This document shows positions 25,148 to 31,652 of a stretch of 35,572 nucleotides of DNA, in pieces. A program made the position numbers and the translations under genes. The stretch is from an uncultured Oscillospiraceae bacterium (GTDB taxonomy: Bacteria > Bacillota > Clostridia > Oscillospirales > Oscillospiraceae). Position 1 is the first letter of the stretch; each line of letters begins with the position of its first letter. The notes under the pieces were generated by a model that was not told the DNA's origin, ran no database searches, and saw only the letters and a program-made list of their open reading frames with translations. The stretch spans positions 1-35,572 of the forward strand of contig CANQIO010000015.1 of the NCBI GenBank assembly GCA_947624065.1. The letters are read 5' to 3'.

Positions 25148-25612
25148 TTATCCCAGTCTTTTCACGTATACGTCGTCGCCGTTTTTCGCCCGGCAGCCGG
25201 GGGCGCGCTCATATCCGCGCCGGATGTAAAACCCAGCCGCCGTGTCGGTGGTGAGGATGGCGGTGCGTATGCCGTTTTCCAGAAAATGCGCCTCCGCCAG
25301 GGCCAGCAGCGCGGACCCATGGCCCTGGCCCCGCGCCTCCGGCGCCACCCAGAACTCCCGGATAAAGCCGCAGGTCTCCTCAAAAAACCAGCTGGTGAAC
25401 CGGATGGGGCGGAATTGGATGAACCCCACCGTGTCCCCGGCCGGCCCGGTGCGAAGGAAGGCGGCGTTGTCTCCTTCGCCGTTCATCTCCCGCCACAGGC
25501 CGTCCCAATCCCGGATGGTCAGGCCCAGCTCTGTGAAATACTGCCGGAACGCCGCCTGGAAGCGGATGTCGGAAAAATCGCGCAGCAGCGCGTCGGTATA
25601 GCTTTTGTCCAT
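25148..25612 (-). CDS. GNAT family N-acetyltransferase (possibly N-terminally disrupted)
   Basis: The 154-aa product has the GNAT core: GFIREFWVAPEARGQGHGSA (motif A, acetyl-CoA pyrophosphate loop RGQGHG) and AAGFYIRRGYERAPG (motif B). The substrate is unknown. The ATG at 25610-25612 (MDKSYTD) has GGAGG 5 nt upstream. Upstream on the transcript another frame reads YEAEKRHREGLWELTLR, which looks like the usual first strand and helix of a GNAT and would join this frame if one T were lost from a TTTTT run at about 25621-25626. Either the protein really starts at MDKS, or the N-terminus has been frameshifted. Own promoter at 25717-25745. Confidence 0.85.
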   Translation of the reverse strand: MDKSYTDALLRDFSDIRFQAAFRQYFTELGLTIRDWDGLWREMNGEGDNAAFLRTGPAGDTVGFIQFRPIRFTSWFFEETCGFIREFWVAPEARGQGHGSALLALAEAHFLENGIRTAILTTDTAAGFYIRRGYERAPGCRAKNGDDVYVKRLG

Positions 25613-25716
25613 ATTGACCTCCAAAAACTCGGAGGGTCAGCTCCCACAGGCCCTCCCTGTGTCGTTTTTCCGCTTCATATACGATCACCCCTTTCGGAAG
25701 ATTTGGGAACAGGTCT

Positions 25717-25745
25717 ATTATGCCATATCTGGGCCGGTGTCGCAA
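25717..25745 (-). promoter_or_regulatory. Promoter of the GNAT gene
   Basis: On the minus strand TTGCGA (25740-25745) and CATAAT (25717-25722) are 17 bp apart, with an extended TGG before the -10. The implied leader before the chosen ATG is about 100 nt and contains a strong AAAGGGGTGAT ribosome-site-like sequence followed by a 13-codon reading frame. Confidence 0.65.
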
Positions 25746-25765
25746 GGCGGCCGGGAAATTTTCCC

Positions 25766-25794
25766 TTGCGTTCGGCCCGGCGGCGGGATACAAT
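25766..25794 (+). promoter_or_regulatory. Promoter of the MATE gene
   Basis: TTGCGT (25766-25771) and TACAAT (25789-25794) are 17 bp apart, 29 nt before the start codon; divergent from the GNAT promoter. Confidence 0.7.
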
Positions 25795-25823
25795 AAAGAA
25801 AAACGAGAGAAAAAGAGACATCC

Positions 25824-27191
25824 ATGGCAGACAAGGACACGCTTATCAGAGACTATACCTCCGGGCCGGTGGCCAGGCAGCTATTGGGCTTCGCCTGGCC
25901 ATTCATGCTGTCCAACCTGCTGCAGACGGCCTACAACCTCACCGACATGGTGGTGGTCGGCCAGTTCGTGGGCCCGGCGGGGCTGTCCGCCGTGGGCATC
26001 GGGGCGGACCTCATCCACTTTTACACCTTCGTCTGCATGGGCTTCTGCAACGCCGGGCAGGTGCTCATCAGCCAATATGTGGGTCTGCGGGATCGGGGGA
26101 ACGTGTCGAAGATCGTGGGTGTGATGTTCACGTTCATCCTGGGACTGAGCCTGGCCATCACCGCTCTGGGCCTGGTTTTTGCCGGGCAGCTGATGGGGTG
26201 GCTGAACGTGCCGCCGGAGGCGCGCGTCTATTGCCGGCAGTACACCGACTGCTGTACGGCGGGGCTGTTCTTCCTGGTGGGCTACGTGATGGTGGCCGCC
26301 ATATTGCGGGGCATCGGCGAGTCGAAACGGCCCATGGTGTTTATCGTCATCGCCTCGGTGCTCAACGTGATATTGGACCTGGTGTTCGTCTCCGGGGGCA
26401 TGGGACCCTTCGGCGCGGCGCTGGCCACGGTGATCGCCCAGGGCGTGAGCTTTCTGCTGTGCGTGGGGTATCTGTGGCGCCGGCGGGACCGGCTGGGCTT
26501 CGAGTTCTCCCCCAAATACCTCCGGCCCGACCGGGAGAATCTGAAAAAGCTCCTGAAGCTGGGCGTGCCCATGGCCATCCAGTCCTGCGCCATCAATATC
26601 TCCATGCTGTTCGTGTCCCGGTGCATCAACGTCTACGGCGTGACGGTGTCCGCCGTCACCAGCGTGGGCAACAAGCTGTCCACCGTGGCCAGCATCGTCT
26701 GCCAGGCCCTGAGCCAGTCCGGGGCCACCCTGGTGGGCCAGAACTTCGCCGCCAGGAAATTCGACCGGGTGGGCAAAGCCCTCGGCGCCGCCGTGGCGGT
26801 GGGGCTGGCGTTCACGGCCGTCCTCTCGGCGGTGATGATCGCGTGGCCGGAGCGGGTGTTCGCCCTGTTCGACGACGATGCCGCCGTGCTGGCCATGAGC
26901 CATCAATATGTGCTCATCGCGGTGCTCAACTTCTTCGGCTACGCCCTGCGGGGGCCCAGCACGGCGCTTTGCAACGGCATGGGCTTCCCCGTGATGAACT
27001 TCGTGCTGGGCATCCTGGACGGGGTGGTCATGCGCATCGGCCTGTGCGTACTGCTGGCCCGCGCCTTCGGCATGGGCGTGATGGGCTACTGGCTGGGCGG
27101 GGCCCTGGCGGGCTTCACCTTCTTCCTGGTCATGTGCCCCTACTTTTTGTCCGGCAAGTGGAAAACACACGCGCCGCCCGCGGCGGCATGA
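25824..27191 (+). CDS. MATE family efflux transporter
   Basis: The 455-aa polytopic protein has two six-helix halves, as in MATE exporters that use Na+ or H+ gradients. Diagnostic stretches are GPVARQLLGFAWPFMLSNLL, YNLTDMVVVGQFVGPAGLSA, and in the second half GVPMAIQSCAINISMLFVSR and VASIVCQALSQSGATLVGQN. The ATG at 25824 has only a weak purine-rich site. Substrate is not predictable. It is followed 12 nt later by a DUF523 gene, so the two are probably one transcript. Confidence 0.95.
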   Translation: MADKDTLIRDYTSGPVARQLLGFAWPFMLSNLLQTAYNLTDMVVVGQFVGPAGLSAVGIGADLIHFYTFVCMGFCNAGQVLISQYVGLRDRGNVSKIVGVMFTFILGLSLAITALGLVFAGQLMGWLNVPPEARVYCRQYTDCCTAGLFFLVGYVMVAAILRGIGESKRPMVFIVIASVLNVILDLVFVSGGMGPFGAALATVIAQGVSFLLCVGYLWRRRDRLGFEFSPKYLRPDRENLKKLLKLGVPMAIQSCAINISMLFVSRCINVYGVTVSAVTSVGNKLSTVASIVCQALSQSGATLVGQNFAARKFDRVGKALGAAVAVGLAFTAVLSAVMIAWPERVFALFDDDAAVLAMSHQYVLIAVLNFFGYALRGPSTALCNGMGFPVMNFVLGILDGVVMRIGLCVLLARAFGMGVMGYWLGGALAGFTFFLVMCPYFLSGKWKTHAPPAAA

Positions 27192-27203
27192 AAGGAGCGG
27201 CTC

Positions 27204-27620
27204 ATGATCCTGGTCAGCGCCTGTCTTTTGGGCCACAACTGCAAGTATAACGGCGGGAACAACGACAACGCCGCCGTCCATAAATACCTGGAGGGGAAGG
27301 ACTGGGTCTGCTTCTGTCCGGAGCGGGCCAGCGGTCTGCCGGCCCCCCGGCTGCCCAGCGAAATCCGGGACGGCCGGGTATACAGCAAGGCCGGGGACGA
27401 CGTGACGGCGGAGTTCCAGGCCGGGGCGGAAAAGGCGCTGGCCTTCTGCCGTAGCCATGGCGTGACGGAGGCCATATTGAAGGCCCGCAGCCCCTCCTGC
27501 GGCGTGCACGCGGTGTACGACGGCACCTTTACGGGAAAGGTCATGCCCGGCATGGGCGTTACGGCCCGGCTGCTGGCCGAGAACGGCGTCCGGCTCATGG
27601 ACGAGGAGGATATACAATAA
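27204..27620 (+). CDS. DUF523 family protein
   Basis: The 138-aa product is a stand-alone DUF523 protein: ILVSACLLGHNCKYNGGNN, WVCFCPERASGLPAPRLPSE, and LKARSPSCGVHAVYDGTF. Conserved cysteines (SACLLG, CFCPE, SPSCG) suggest metal or Fe-S binding, but no activity is established to my knowledge. The ATG at 27204 has AAAGGAG upstream. It is the second gene after the MATE exporter, and a terminator follows at once. Confidence 0.92.
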   Translation: MILVSACLLGHNCKYNGGNNDNAAVHKYLEGKDWVCFCPERASGLPAPRLPSEIRDGRVYSKAGDDVTAEFQAGAEKALAFCRSHGVTEAILKARSPSCGVHAVYDGTFTGKVMPGMGVTARLLAENGVRLMDEEDIQ

Positions 27621-27650
27621 CACCGGGGCGGCCGCTCCGGTGCTTTTTTA
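27621..27650 (+). terminator. Terminator after the DUF523 gene
   Basis: CACCGGGGCG / GCCGCTCCGGTG stem (with one G-T) followed by CTTTTTT. It overlaps the trmO stop codon on the other strand. Confidence 0.85.
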
Positions 27651-28340
27651 TCTGTCCGCGATCTCCACTACGGTGAGCTTCCCGTCCGACACGGTGAAGC
27701 GCACGTCAAAGCCCAAATAATAAAACCCGTACCGCCGCGCGGGATCGTCGATGTAGGCCGGCCGGGGGTCCTGCCGGAGCAGGCCGAGCAGAGCCTGCCG
27801 CTTGTCCGGCGGTATCCGGGCCAAAAGCTCCTCCGGAAACTCCACCTCCAGCGCGTAGTCCCGCACATCCTCGGCAAAGCCTCCCACCGCGTCGGGCCGG
27901 CTGTCCGTAAAGGGCAGATAGGGCTTCACGTCATAGATCGGCGTGCCGTCCATCAGGTCCGCCCCGGATACCCGCAGCACCGGGCCCAGCTTTTCGTCAT
28001 GGTCCAGGCCCGCCAATCGCACACAGGACAGGCCCAGCGCGTTGGGCCGATAGGGGGAGCGGGTGGCGAACACGCCCATCCGCCGGTTGCCGCCCAGCCG
28101 CGGCGGCTTCACCGTAGCGGCCCATTCGTCCCGCCGGTTGGCGGAAAATCCCCAGATGAGCCACAGGTGGCTGAAGCCCTCGATGCCCCGGAACGCCACC
28201 GGGTCCCGGTATTTCGGCTCGAACACGATCCGGGCCTCCAGCTCCTCCACCAGCCCGCTCTGTCGGGGCAAGCCGAATTTCGCCGGCAGGTCCGTCCGGA
28301 TATGGGCCACCGGCTCGATGGGGCGCGTCTCCTCCAGCAT
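27648..28340 (-). CDS. trmO: tRNA (N6-threonylcarbamoyladenosine37-N6)-methyltransferase TrmO
   Basis: TrmO (TsaA/UPF0066) methylates t6A37 in tRNA-Thr(GGU) with SAM. The 230-aa product has the beta-barrel motifs EPVAHIRTDLPAKFGLPRQS, GIEGFSHLWLIWGFS, MGVFATRSPYRPNALGLSC, and DLMDGTPIYDVKPYLPFTDS with a C-terminal extension ending YYLGFDVRFTVSDG. The length equals that of the full form. The ATG at 28338-28340 has AGGAGG 7 nt upstream. Its upstream region is the 76-bp tandem repeat array, whose first unit supplies an extended -10 (TGGTATACA) on this strand. Confidence 0.93.
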   Translation of the reverse strand: MLEETRPIEPVAHIRTDLPAKFGLPRQSGLVEELEARIVFEPKYRDPVAFRGIEGFSHLWLIWGFSANRRDEWAATVKPPRLGGNRRMGVFATRSPYRPNALGLSCVRLAGLDHDEKLGPVLRVSGADLMDGTPIYDVKPYLPFTDSRPDAVGGFAEDVRDYALEVEFPEELLARIPPDKRQALLGLLRQDPRPAYIDDPARRYGFYYLGFDVRFTVSDGKLTVVEIADR

Positions 28341-28366
28341 GGCTGCCTCCTTGCTGTCTTTCTCTG

Positions 28367-28601
28367 TATACCATGTCGCGCGGTTCCGGCGTCAGCCGGG
28401 AGCATGACTGGTATTTTTGTATAATAGCAACGCCGTTGCTATTATACCATGTCGCGCGGTTCCGGCGTCAGCCGGGAGCGCGACCGGTATTTTTGTATAA
28501 TAGCAACGTCGTTGCTATTATACCATGTCGCGCGGTTCCGGCGTCAGCCGGGAGCGCGACCGGTATTTTTGTATAATAGCAACGTCGTTGCTATTATACC
28601 A
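28367..28601. repeat. Three 76-bp tandem repeats with paired hairpins
   Basis: Three full units (28367-28442, 28443-28518, 28519-28594) and the start of a fourth (28595-28601) repeat with exact 76-bp spacing. Units 2 and 3 are nearly identical and unit 1 has a few changes. Each unit has two structures. The first is a GC-rich hairpin: GTCGCGC pairs with GCGCGAC outside, and CCGGC with GCCGG inside around GTCA. The second is a 29-bp palindrome: GTATAATAGCAACG, one base, and its exact complement (28419-28447, 28495-28523, 28571-28599). The palindrome places a TATAAT on each strand; on the minus strand copies 2 and 3 read TGGTATAAT, an extended -10, toward trmO. Short ORFs across it are repeats of one peptide and not credible genes. 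Confidence 0.92.
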
Positions 28602-28650
28602 CGACTGTCAACGGTCCGGCCCGGCCGGAGCGGCATATACTGGTCCGGGG

Positions 28651-28908
28651 GTGACGGACACGGACCGGGAAGAAAAAGCGGCGGACGGCTGCGGCAAGTC
28701 CCTGCGGCGGCTGCGGCTGCAAAACGGCATGGCCGTGCTCTTCGTGGCCATGGGAGCCATGGTGGCGCTGGTGGTGCTGGAGGCGGTGCTCCCCGCGGAC
28801 AAGGGGACGCTGGTGAGCAACGCCTTCGAGGCGTTCAAGCTCATCGCCGTCACGGTCCTGGGCTATGTGTTTGGGGCCAACCAGACCAAGGGCGGCCCGG
28901 AGGAATGA
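28651..28908 (+). CDS. Small membrane protein (85 aa), function unknown
   Basis: The product has a charged, Arg-rich cytoplasmic start (TDTDREEKAADGCGKSLRRL) and two hydrophobic segments (about 30-48 and 60-78). It ends FGANQTKGGPEE. I do not recognise a family; the size and two-helix pattern resemble holin-like or small stress proteins, without real support for either. GTG at 28651 is the likeliest start, though the ribosome site (GGGG) abuts it. TATACT at 28636-28641 would put the transcript start only a few bases before the GTG, so a nearly leaderless mRNA is possible. An internal ATG at 28729 is an alternative start at the first hydrophobic segment. Confidence 0.65.
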   Translation: MTDTDREEKAADGCGKSLRRLRLQNGMAVLFVAMGAMVALVVLEAVLPADKGTLVSNAFEAFKLIAVTVLGYVFGANQTKGGPEE

Positions 28909-28939
28909 GAGCGCCCCGGCTCAGATGGCCGGGGCGCTC
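28909..28939 (+). terminator. Strong hairpin after the 85-aa gene
   Basis: A 12-bp perfect stem GAGCGCCCCGGC / GCCGGGGCGCTC starts directly after the stop codon. There is no T-run, so termination may be partial. Confidence 0.5.
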
Positions 28940-28961
28940 CGCGATGACGCCGGCGAGGCGG

Positions 28962-28990
28962 TGGAAATCCGCTGGGGCGTATGGTAAACT
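28962..28990 (+). promoter_or_regulatory. Possible promoter of the isochorismatase-family gene
   Basis: TGGAAA (28962-28967) and TAAACT (28985-28990) are 17 bp apart, with an extended TGG before the -10 and the ATG 26 nt downstream. Confidence 0.5.
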
Positions 28991-29016
28991 GGGAAAAAAC
29001 AGACTCGGAGGTCGCC

Positions 29017-29718
29017 ATGAAAGAGAACGTCACCCACTCGGCCCTGGTGGTCATCGACATGGAACAGGGCTTCCTCTCCCCCGCCTCGCCCCACTGCATC
29101 CCGGCGGCCGCCGCCACGGTGCCCGCCCTGTGCCGGGCGCTGGACACGGCGCGGGCAAAGGGCATCCCGGTGTTTTTTGTGAAACGGCTGTACCGCCCCG
29201 ACGGCAGCGATGTGGAGCTGAGCCGCTGGTCCGGCTGGCGGGACGGCGGCCGGGCCATGGCCCCGGGGTCGGTGGGCACGCTGAGCGGCCAGGCCCCGGA
29301 GGGCCTGCGGCCCCAGCCGGGGGATTATACCATCGTCAAGCCCCGGTGGAGCGCGTTTTTCCAGACAGAGCTGGATCTGATCCTGCGGCGTCTGGGCGTG
29401 CGGACGGTGATCCTCGCGGGGACCACTACCCCCAACTGCGTGCGCGCCACCGCCTATGACGCCCTGGCCCTGGACTATAACGCCGTGGTGCTCTCCGACT
29501 GCACCTCTTCCCGCAGCGAGGCGGCGCAGCGGGCCAATCTCGAGGACATGGCCTGCGTGGGCGTCACGATCATGACAGAAGCGCAGTTCCGGGACTACAA
29601 CGCGGACACGGTGGCGGACCCGCTGCCCGCCGTTCGGGCGGACCGCCTGGCCGCCGGCCTGGACCCGGAGACGTTCCTGCCGGACGGCACGGGCGTGGCC
29701 GCGGTGGACCGGTGGTAA
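29017..29718 (+). CDS. Isochorismatase-family cysteine hydrolase
   Basis: The 233-aa product has the catalytic triad layout of this family: Asp in LVVIDMEQGFLSP, Lys in IVKPRWSAFFQTEL, and Cys in GTTTPNCVRATAYDA. It ends with a C-terminal tail of about 35 residues beyond the usual fold. The family includes nicotinamidases, N-carbamoylsarcosine amidases and biuret hydrolases, and the sequence does not decide among them. The ATG at 29017 has GGAGGT upstream. The gene is monocistronic and converges with the DUF4349 gene 18 bp away; no clear terminator separates them. Confidence 0.92.
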   Translation: MKENVTHSALVVIDMEQGFLSPASPHCIPAAAATVPALCRALDTARAKGIPVFFVKRLYRPDGSDVELSRWSGWRDGGRAMAPGSVGTLSGQAPEGLRPQPGDYTIVKPRWSAFFQTELDLILRRLGVRTVILAGTTTPNCVRATAYDALALDYNAVVLSDCTSSRSEAAQRANLEDMACVGVTIMTEAQFRDYNADTVADPLPAVRADRLAAGLDPETFLPDGTGVAAVDRW

Positions 29719-29736
29719 GGCGGCGCGCTTGCGGGA

Positions 29737-30672
29737 TCAGTCCTTGCTCTTTTCCTCCGGGGCAGTGTAAGCGGTGGGGACGGGCTTGGGCCGGGCGGCG
29801 CGGCGCTTCCGGCTCCGGCGGCACAGGAGGATGACCACCGCCGCGATGACGGCGGCCGCCACCAGCCACAGCCACCCGTAGGCCAGGGCGATGAGCAGCT
29901 TTTCCACGCCGGAGACGAAGCCGTCCAGCCCGGACCGCAGGGCGGCGATCAGGCGGCTGCCGAAGCCCTGGGCCGGCTCTTCCACATTGCTCAGCCGATA
30001 GACCTCCCGCAGGCAGACTGTGACGGTGGAGTACTCCACCAGCGCGTCATAGCGGCGCAGTTCGCCGCTGAGCCGGTCGATCTGTTCCTCCGTCTCGGAG
30101 ATGGCGCTCTCCAGGGCGATGATGTCCTCCATGTCCTCGGCCTGGCCCAGCAGCTCCTGCAGCCGGTCCAGTTTGGTCCGCTGGGTCTCCAGACGGCCGG
30201 CGGTGTCATAGTAGCTCTCGCTCACATCGTCGGTGTACTCATACAGGTCCAACAGGTGGCACAGCGCGCCCGCCCGGTCCAGGAAGTCCCGGTAATTCTC
30301 CGCCGGGACGCGGATGGTATAGTTGGCGGAGCGGTAGGTGCCGCGGTTGGAGACGCTGCTGGAGGCGTAATACCCGCCCGCTTCCTCCGTCAGCGCGGCC
30401 AGGGCCTGCGTCGCGCTGTCGAACTGGGTGGTCTCCAGGTCCATGTCGGCGGAGTAGATGATCTTGGCCCCTTCCTGGGCGGCGGGAGGCACGCTGCCGG
30501 CGCTGCTCAGCGCCATCTCCTCCGAGGTCTCCACCGAGGCCATGTCCGCCGCCATGGGATAGCCGCCATAGCTGTTGTTCTGGCTGGCGGCCTTGTCGGC
30601 GCCGCCGCAGCCGGTGAGAAGGCCCACCAGCAGCAGGACGGCCAGCGCCGTAACGATCGCTTTTTTCCTCAT
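29737..30672 (-). CDS. DUF4349 lipoprotein
   Basis: The 311-aa product starts with a lipoprotein signal (lipobox LLTGC near residue 22). A Ser/Ala-rich linker follows, then a conserved DUF4349 domain (KIIYSADMDLETTQFDSATQ and YRSANYTIRVPAENYRDFLD). A helical coiled-coil stretch (about 160-215) precedes ALVEYSTVTVCLREVY, and one membrane helix lies near the C-terminus (WLWLVAAAVIAAVVILL) before a basic tail. It is thus anchored at both ends. The ATG at 30670-30672 follows GGAGG at 8 nt. Role unknown. Confidence 0.92.
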   Translation of the reverse strand: MRKKAIVTALAVLLLVGLLTGCGGADKAASQNNSYGGYPMAADMASVETSEEMALSSAGSVPPAAQEGAKIIYSADMDLETTQFDSATQALAALTEEAGGYYASSSVSNRGTYRSANYTIRVPAENYRDFLDRAGALCHLLDLYEYTDDVSESYYDTAGRLETQRTKLDRLQELLGQAEDMEDIIALESAISETEEQIDRLSGELRRYDALVEYSTVTVCLREVYRLSNVEEPAQGFGSRLIAALRSGLDGFVSGVEKLLIALAYGWLWLVAAAVIAAVVILLCRRSRKRRAARPKPVPTAYTAPEEKSKD

Positions 30673-30734
30673 GTTCTCGTCCTCCGTCATGGGTGTTTGT
30701 CTCTTAGACGGCGCCGGGCGGGAAAAGTTCCTGA

Positions 30735-30763
30735 AAAAAAGAGGGACGGCTGTCAGCCGTCCC
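30735..30763 (-). terminator. Terminator of hpf
   Basis: GGGACGGC / GCCGTCCC stem with a 5-nt loop, followed on the minus strand by TCTTTTTTT. Confidence 0.88.
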
Positions 30764-30781
30764 CCCATAAGCGGGCGTATT

Positions 30782-31324
30782 TTATTCCTCCGTGTCGGAG
30801 ATCATGCCATAGCCGCCGTCCCGGCGCTTGTACACCACGGAAAAGGCGTCGTCGGCGTCCTGGTTGCGGAACGCGAAGAACGTGTGGCCCAGCAGGTCCA
30901 TCTGCATGGCCGCCTCTTCGGGGCTCATGGGTTTGATGGCGAAGCGCTTGGTCCGGATGATCTTATATTCCGGGGCTTCCTCCTCGTCCTCCGGCATGGG
31001 CACCGGGGCGGAGGTGCGCTCAAAAGCGCCGTCCCGCAGGCGTTTTTCCAGGCGGGTCTTGTTCTTCCGCACCTGCCGTACCAGCGCGGCACAGGCGGAA
31101 TCGATGGAGGCGAACATGTCGCTGGTGGTCTCGGTGACGCGGTAGAACATGCCGTTGTTGCGGATGGTGACCTCAACGGTATAACGGCCCCGCTCCGCGC
31201 TGAAGGTGACAGACGCGTCGCTCTCCGTGCGGAAGAGCTTGTCTATCTTGCCGATCTTCTTCTCCGCGTAATCCCGCAGCTCATCGAACACCTCGTATTT
31301 CTTGCCGGTAAAAGTGAAAGTCAT
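30782..31324 (-). CDS. hpf: Ribosome hibernation promoting factor, long form
   Basis: Long HPF dimerises 70S ribosomes into inactive 100S particles in stationary phase. The 180-aa product has the N-terminal ribosome-binding domain (TFTGKKYEVFDELRDYAEKK, YRVTETTSDMFASIDSACAA). An acidic linker (PMPEDEEEAPE) follows, then the C-terminal dimerisation domain (IIRTKRFAIKPMSPEEAAMQ, GHTFFAFRNQDADDAFSVVY). The ATG at 31322-31324 has AAAGGAGGGTGA upstream; a longer in-frame reading crosses the promoter. Monocistronic, with its own promoter and terminator. Together with HflX it makes a ribosome hibernation and rescue pair within the window. Confidence 0.96.
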   Translation of the reverse strand: MTFTFTGKKYEVFDELRDYAEKKIGKIDKLFRTESDASVTFSAERGRYTVEVTIRNNGMFYRVTETTSDMFASIDSACAALVRQVRKNKTRLEKRLRDGAFERTSAPVPMPEDEEEAPEYKIIRTKRFAIKPMSPEEAAMQMDLLGHTFFAFRNQDADDAFSVVYKRRDGGYGMISDTEE

Positions 31325-31347
31325 AACGATCACCCTCCTTTGTGAAA

Positions 31348-31376
31348 ATTGTACCACAGATTTTCGCTCCGCACAA
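31348..31376 (-). promoter_or_regulatory. Promoter of hpf
   Basis: On the minus strand TTGTGC (31371-31376) and TACAAT (31348-31353) are 17 bp apart with an extended TGG before the -10. Confidence 0.75.
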
Positions 31377-31430
31377 TAGCTTTTTATCACTTTTTTCCAG
31401 CGGGGTCAAGCTGCCCGCTTCGATCCGGGC

Positions 31431-31458
31431 TTGACTTTGCCGCGATCTGTGATACAAT
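31431..31458 (+). promoter_or_regulatory. Promoter of the metK riboswitch transcript
   Basis: TTGACT (31431-31436) and TACAAT (31453-31458), 16-bp spacer, about 20 nt before the SAM aptamer. Confidence 0.8.
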
Positions 31459-31478
31459 CAAAATAACAAGTTCATAGC

Positions 31479-31575
31479 CTTATCAAGAGTGGCGGAGGGA
31501 CCGGCCCTGTGAAGCCCGACAACCTGTGCGAAAGCAAAAGGTGCCAAATCCGGCGGTGTAAATCGAGAGATAAGG
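31479..31575 (+). ncRNA. SAM-I (S-box) riboswitch aptamer
   Basis: The P1 stem CTTATC pairs with GATAAG. Conserved elements follow in order: AAGAGTGGCGGAGGGA, GGCCCTGTGAAGCC, CGACAACCTG, and AAGGTGCCAAATCC with the closing helix. This matches the SAM-I class. It lies just downstream of a promoter and upstream of metK, its most common partner. High SAM should favour the following terminator. Confidence 0.95.
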
Positions 31576-31578
31576 AAA

Positions 31579-31619
31579 GGCTCCTGCTCTGTGCCCGCCG
31601 GCCTCCGGCGAGCTTTTTT
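31579..31619 (+). terminator. SAM-dependent intrinsic terminator of the riboswitch
   Basis: GCTC...CGCCGG-CCT-CCGGCG...GAGC stem followed by TTTTTT, directly after the aptamer. Sequence after P1 (GGAAAGGCTCC) could form the alternative pairing. Confidence 0.8.
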
Positions 31620-31652
31620 GTTGGCTATAGAAATCTGCAAAGGAGAAAAGCA

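Noticed and set aside
25613-25793. Separate gene encoding the 137-residue minus-strand frame overlapping the GNAT
   Set aside because: Downstream part is a GNAT shadow; only its middle (YEAEKRH...) looks meaningful and is treated as a possible GNAT N-terminus.
28367-28601. CRISPR array or integron attC array
   Set aside because: The 76-bp units are contiguous with no variable spacers, so not CRISPR. No GTTRRRY core sites or cassette genes are present, so not attC.
28373-28908. Plus-strand reading frames running through the tandem repeats into the 85-aa gene
   Set aside because: They encode the same peptide repeated once per 76-bp unit, in low-quality composition; only the part after 28651 looks like a protein.
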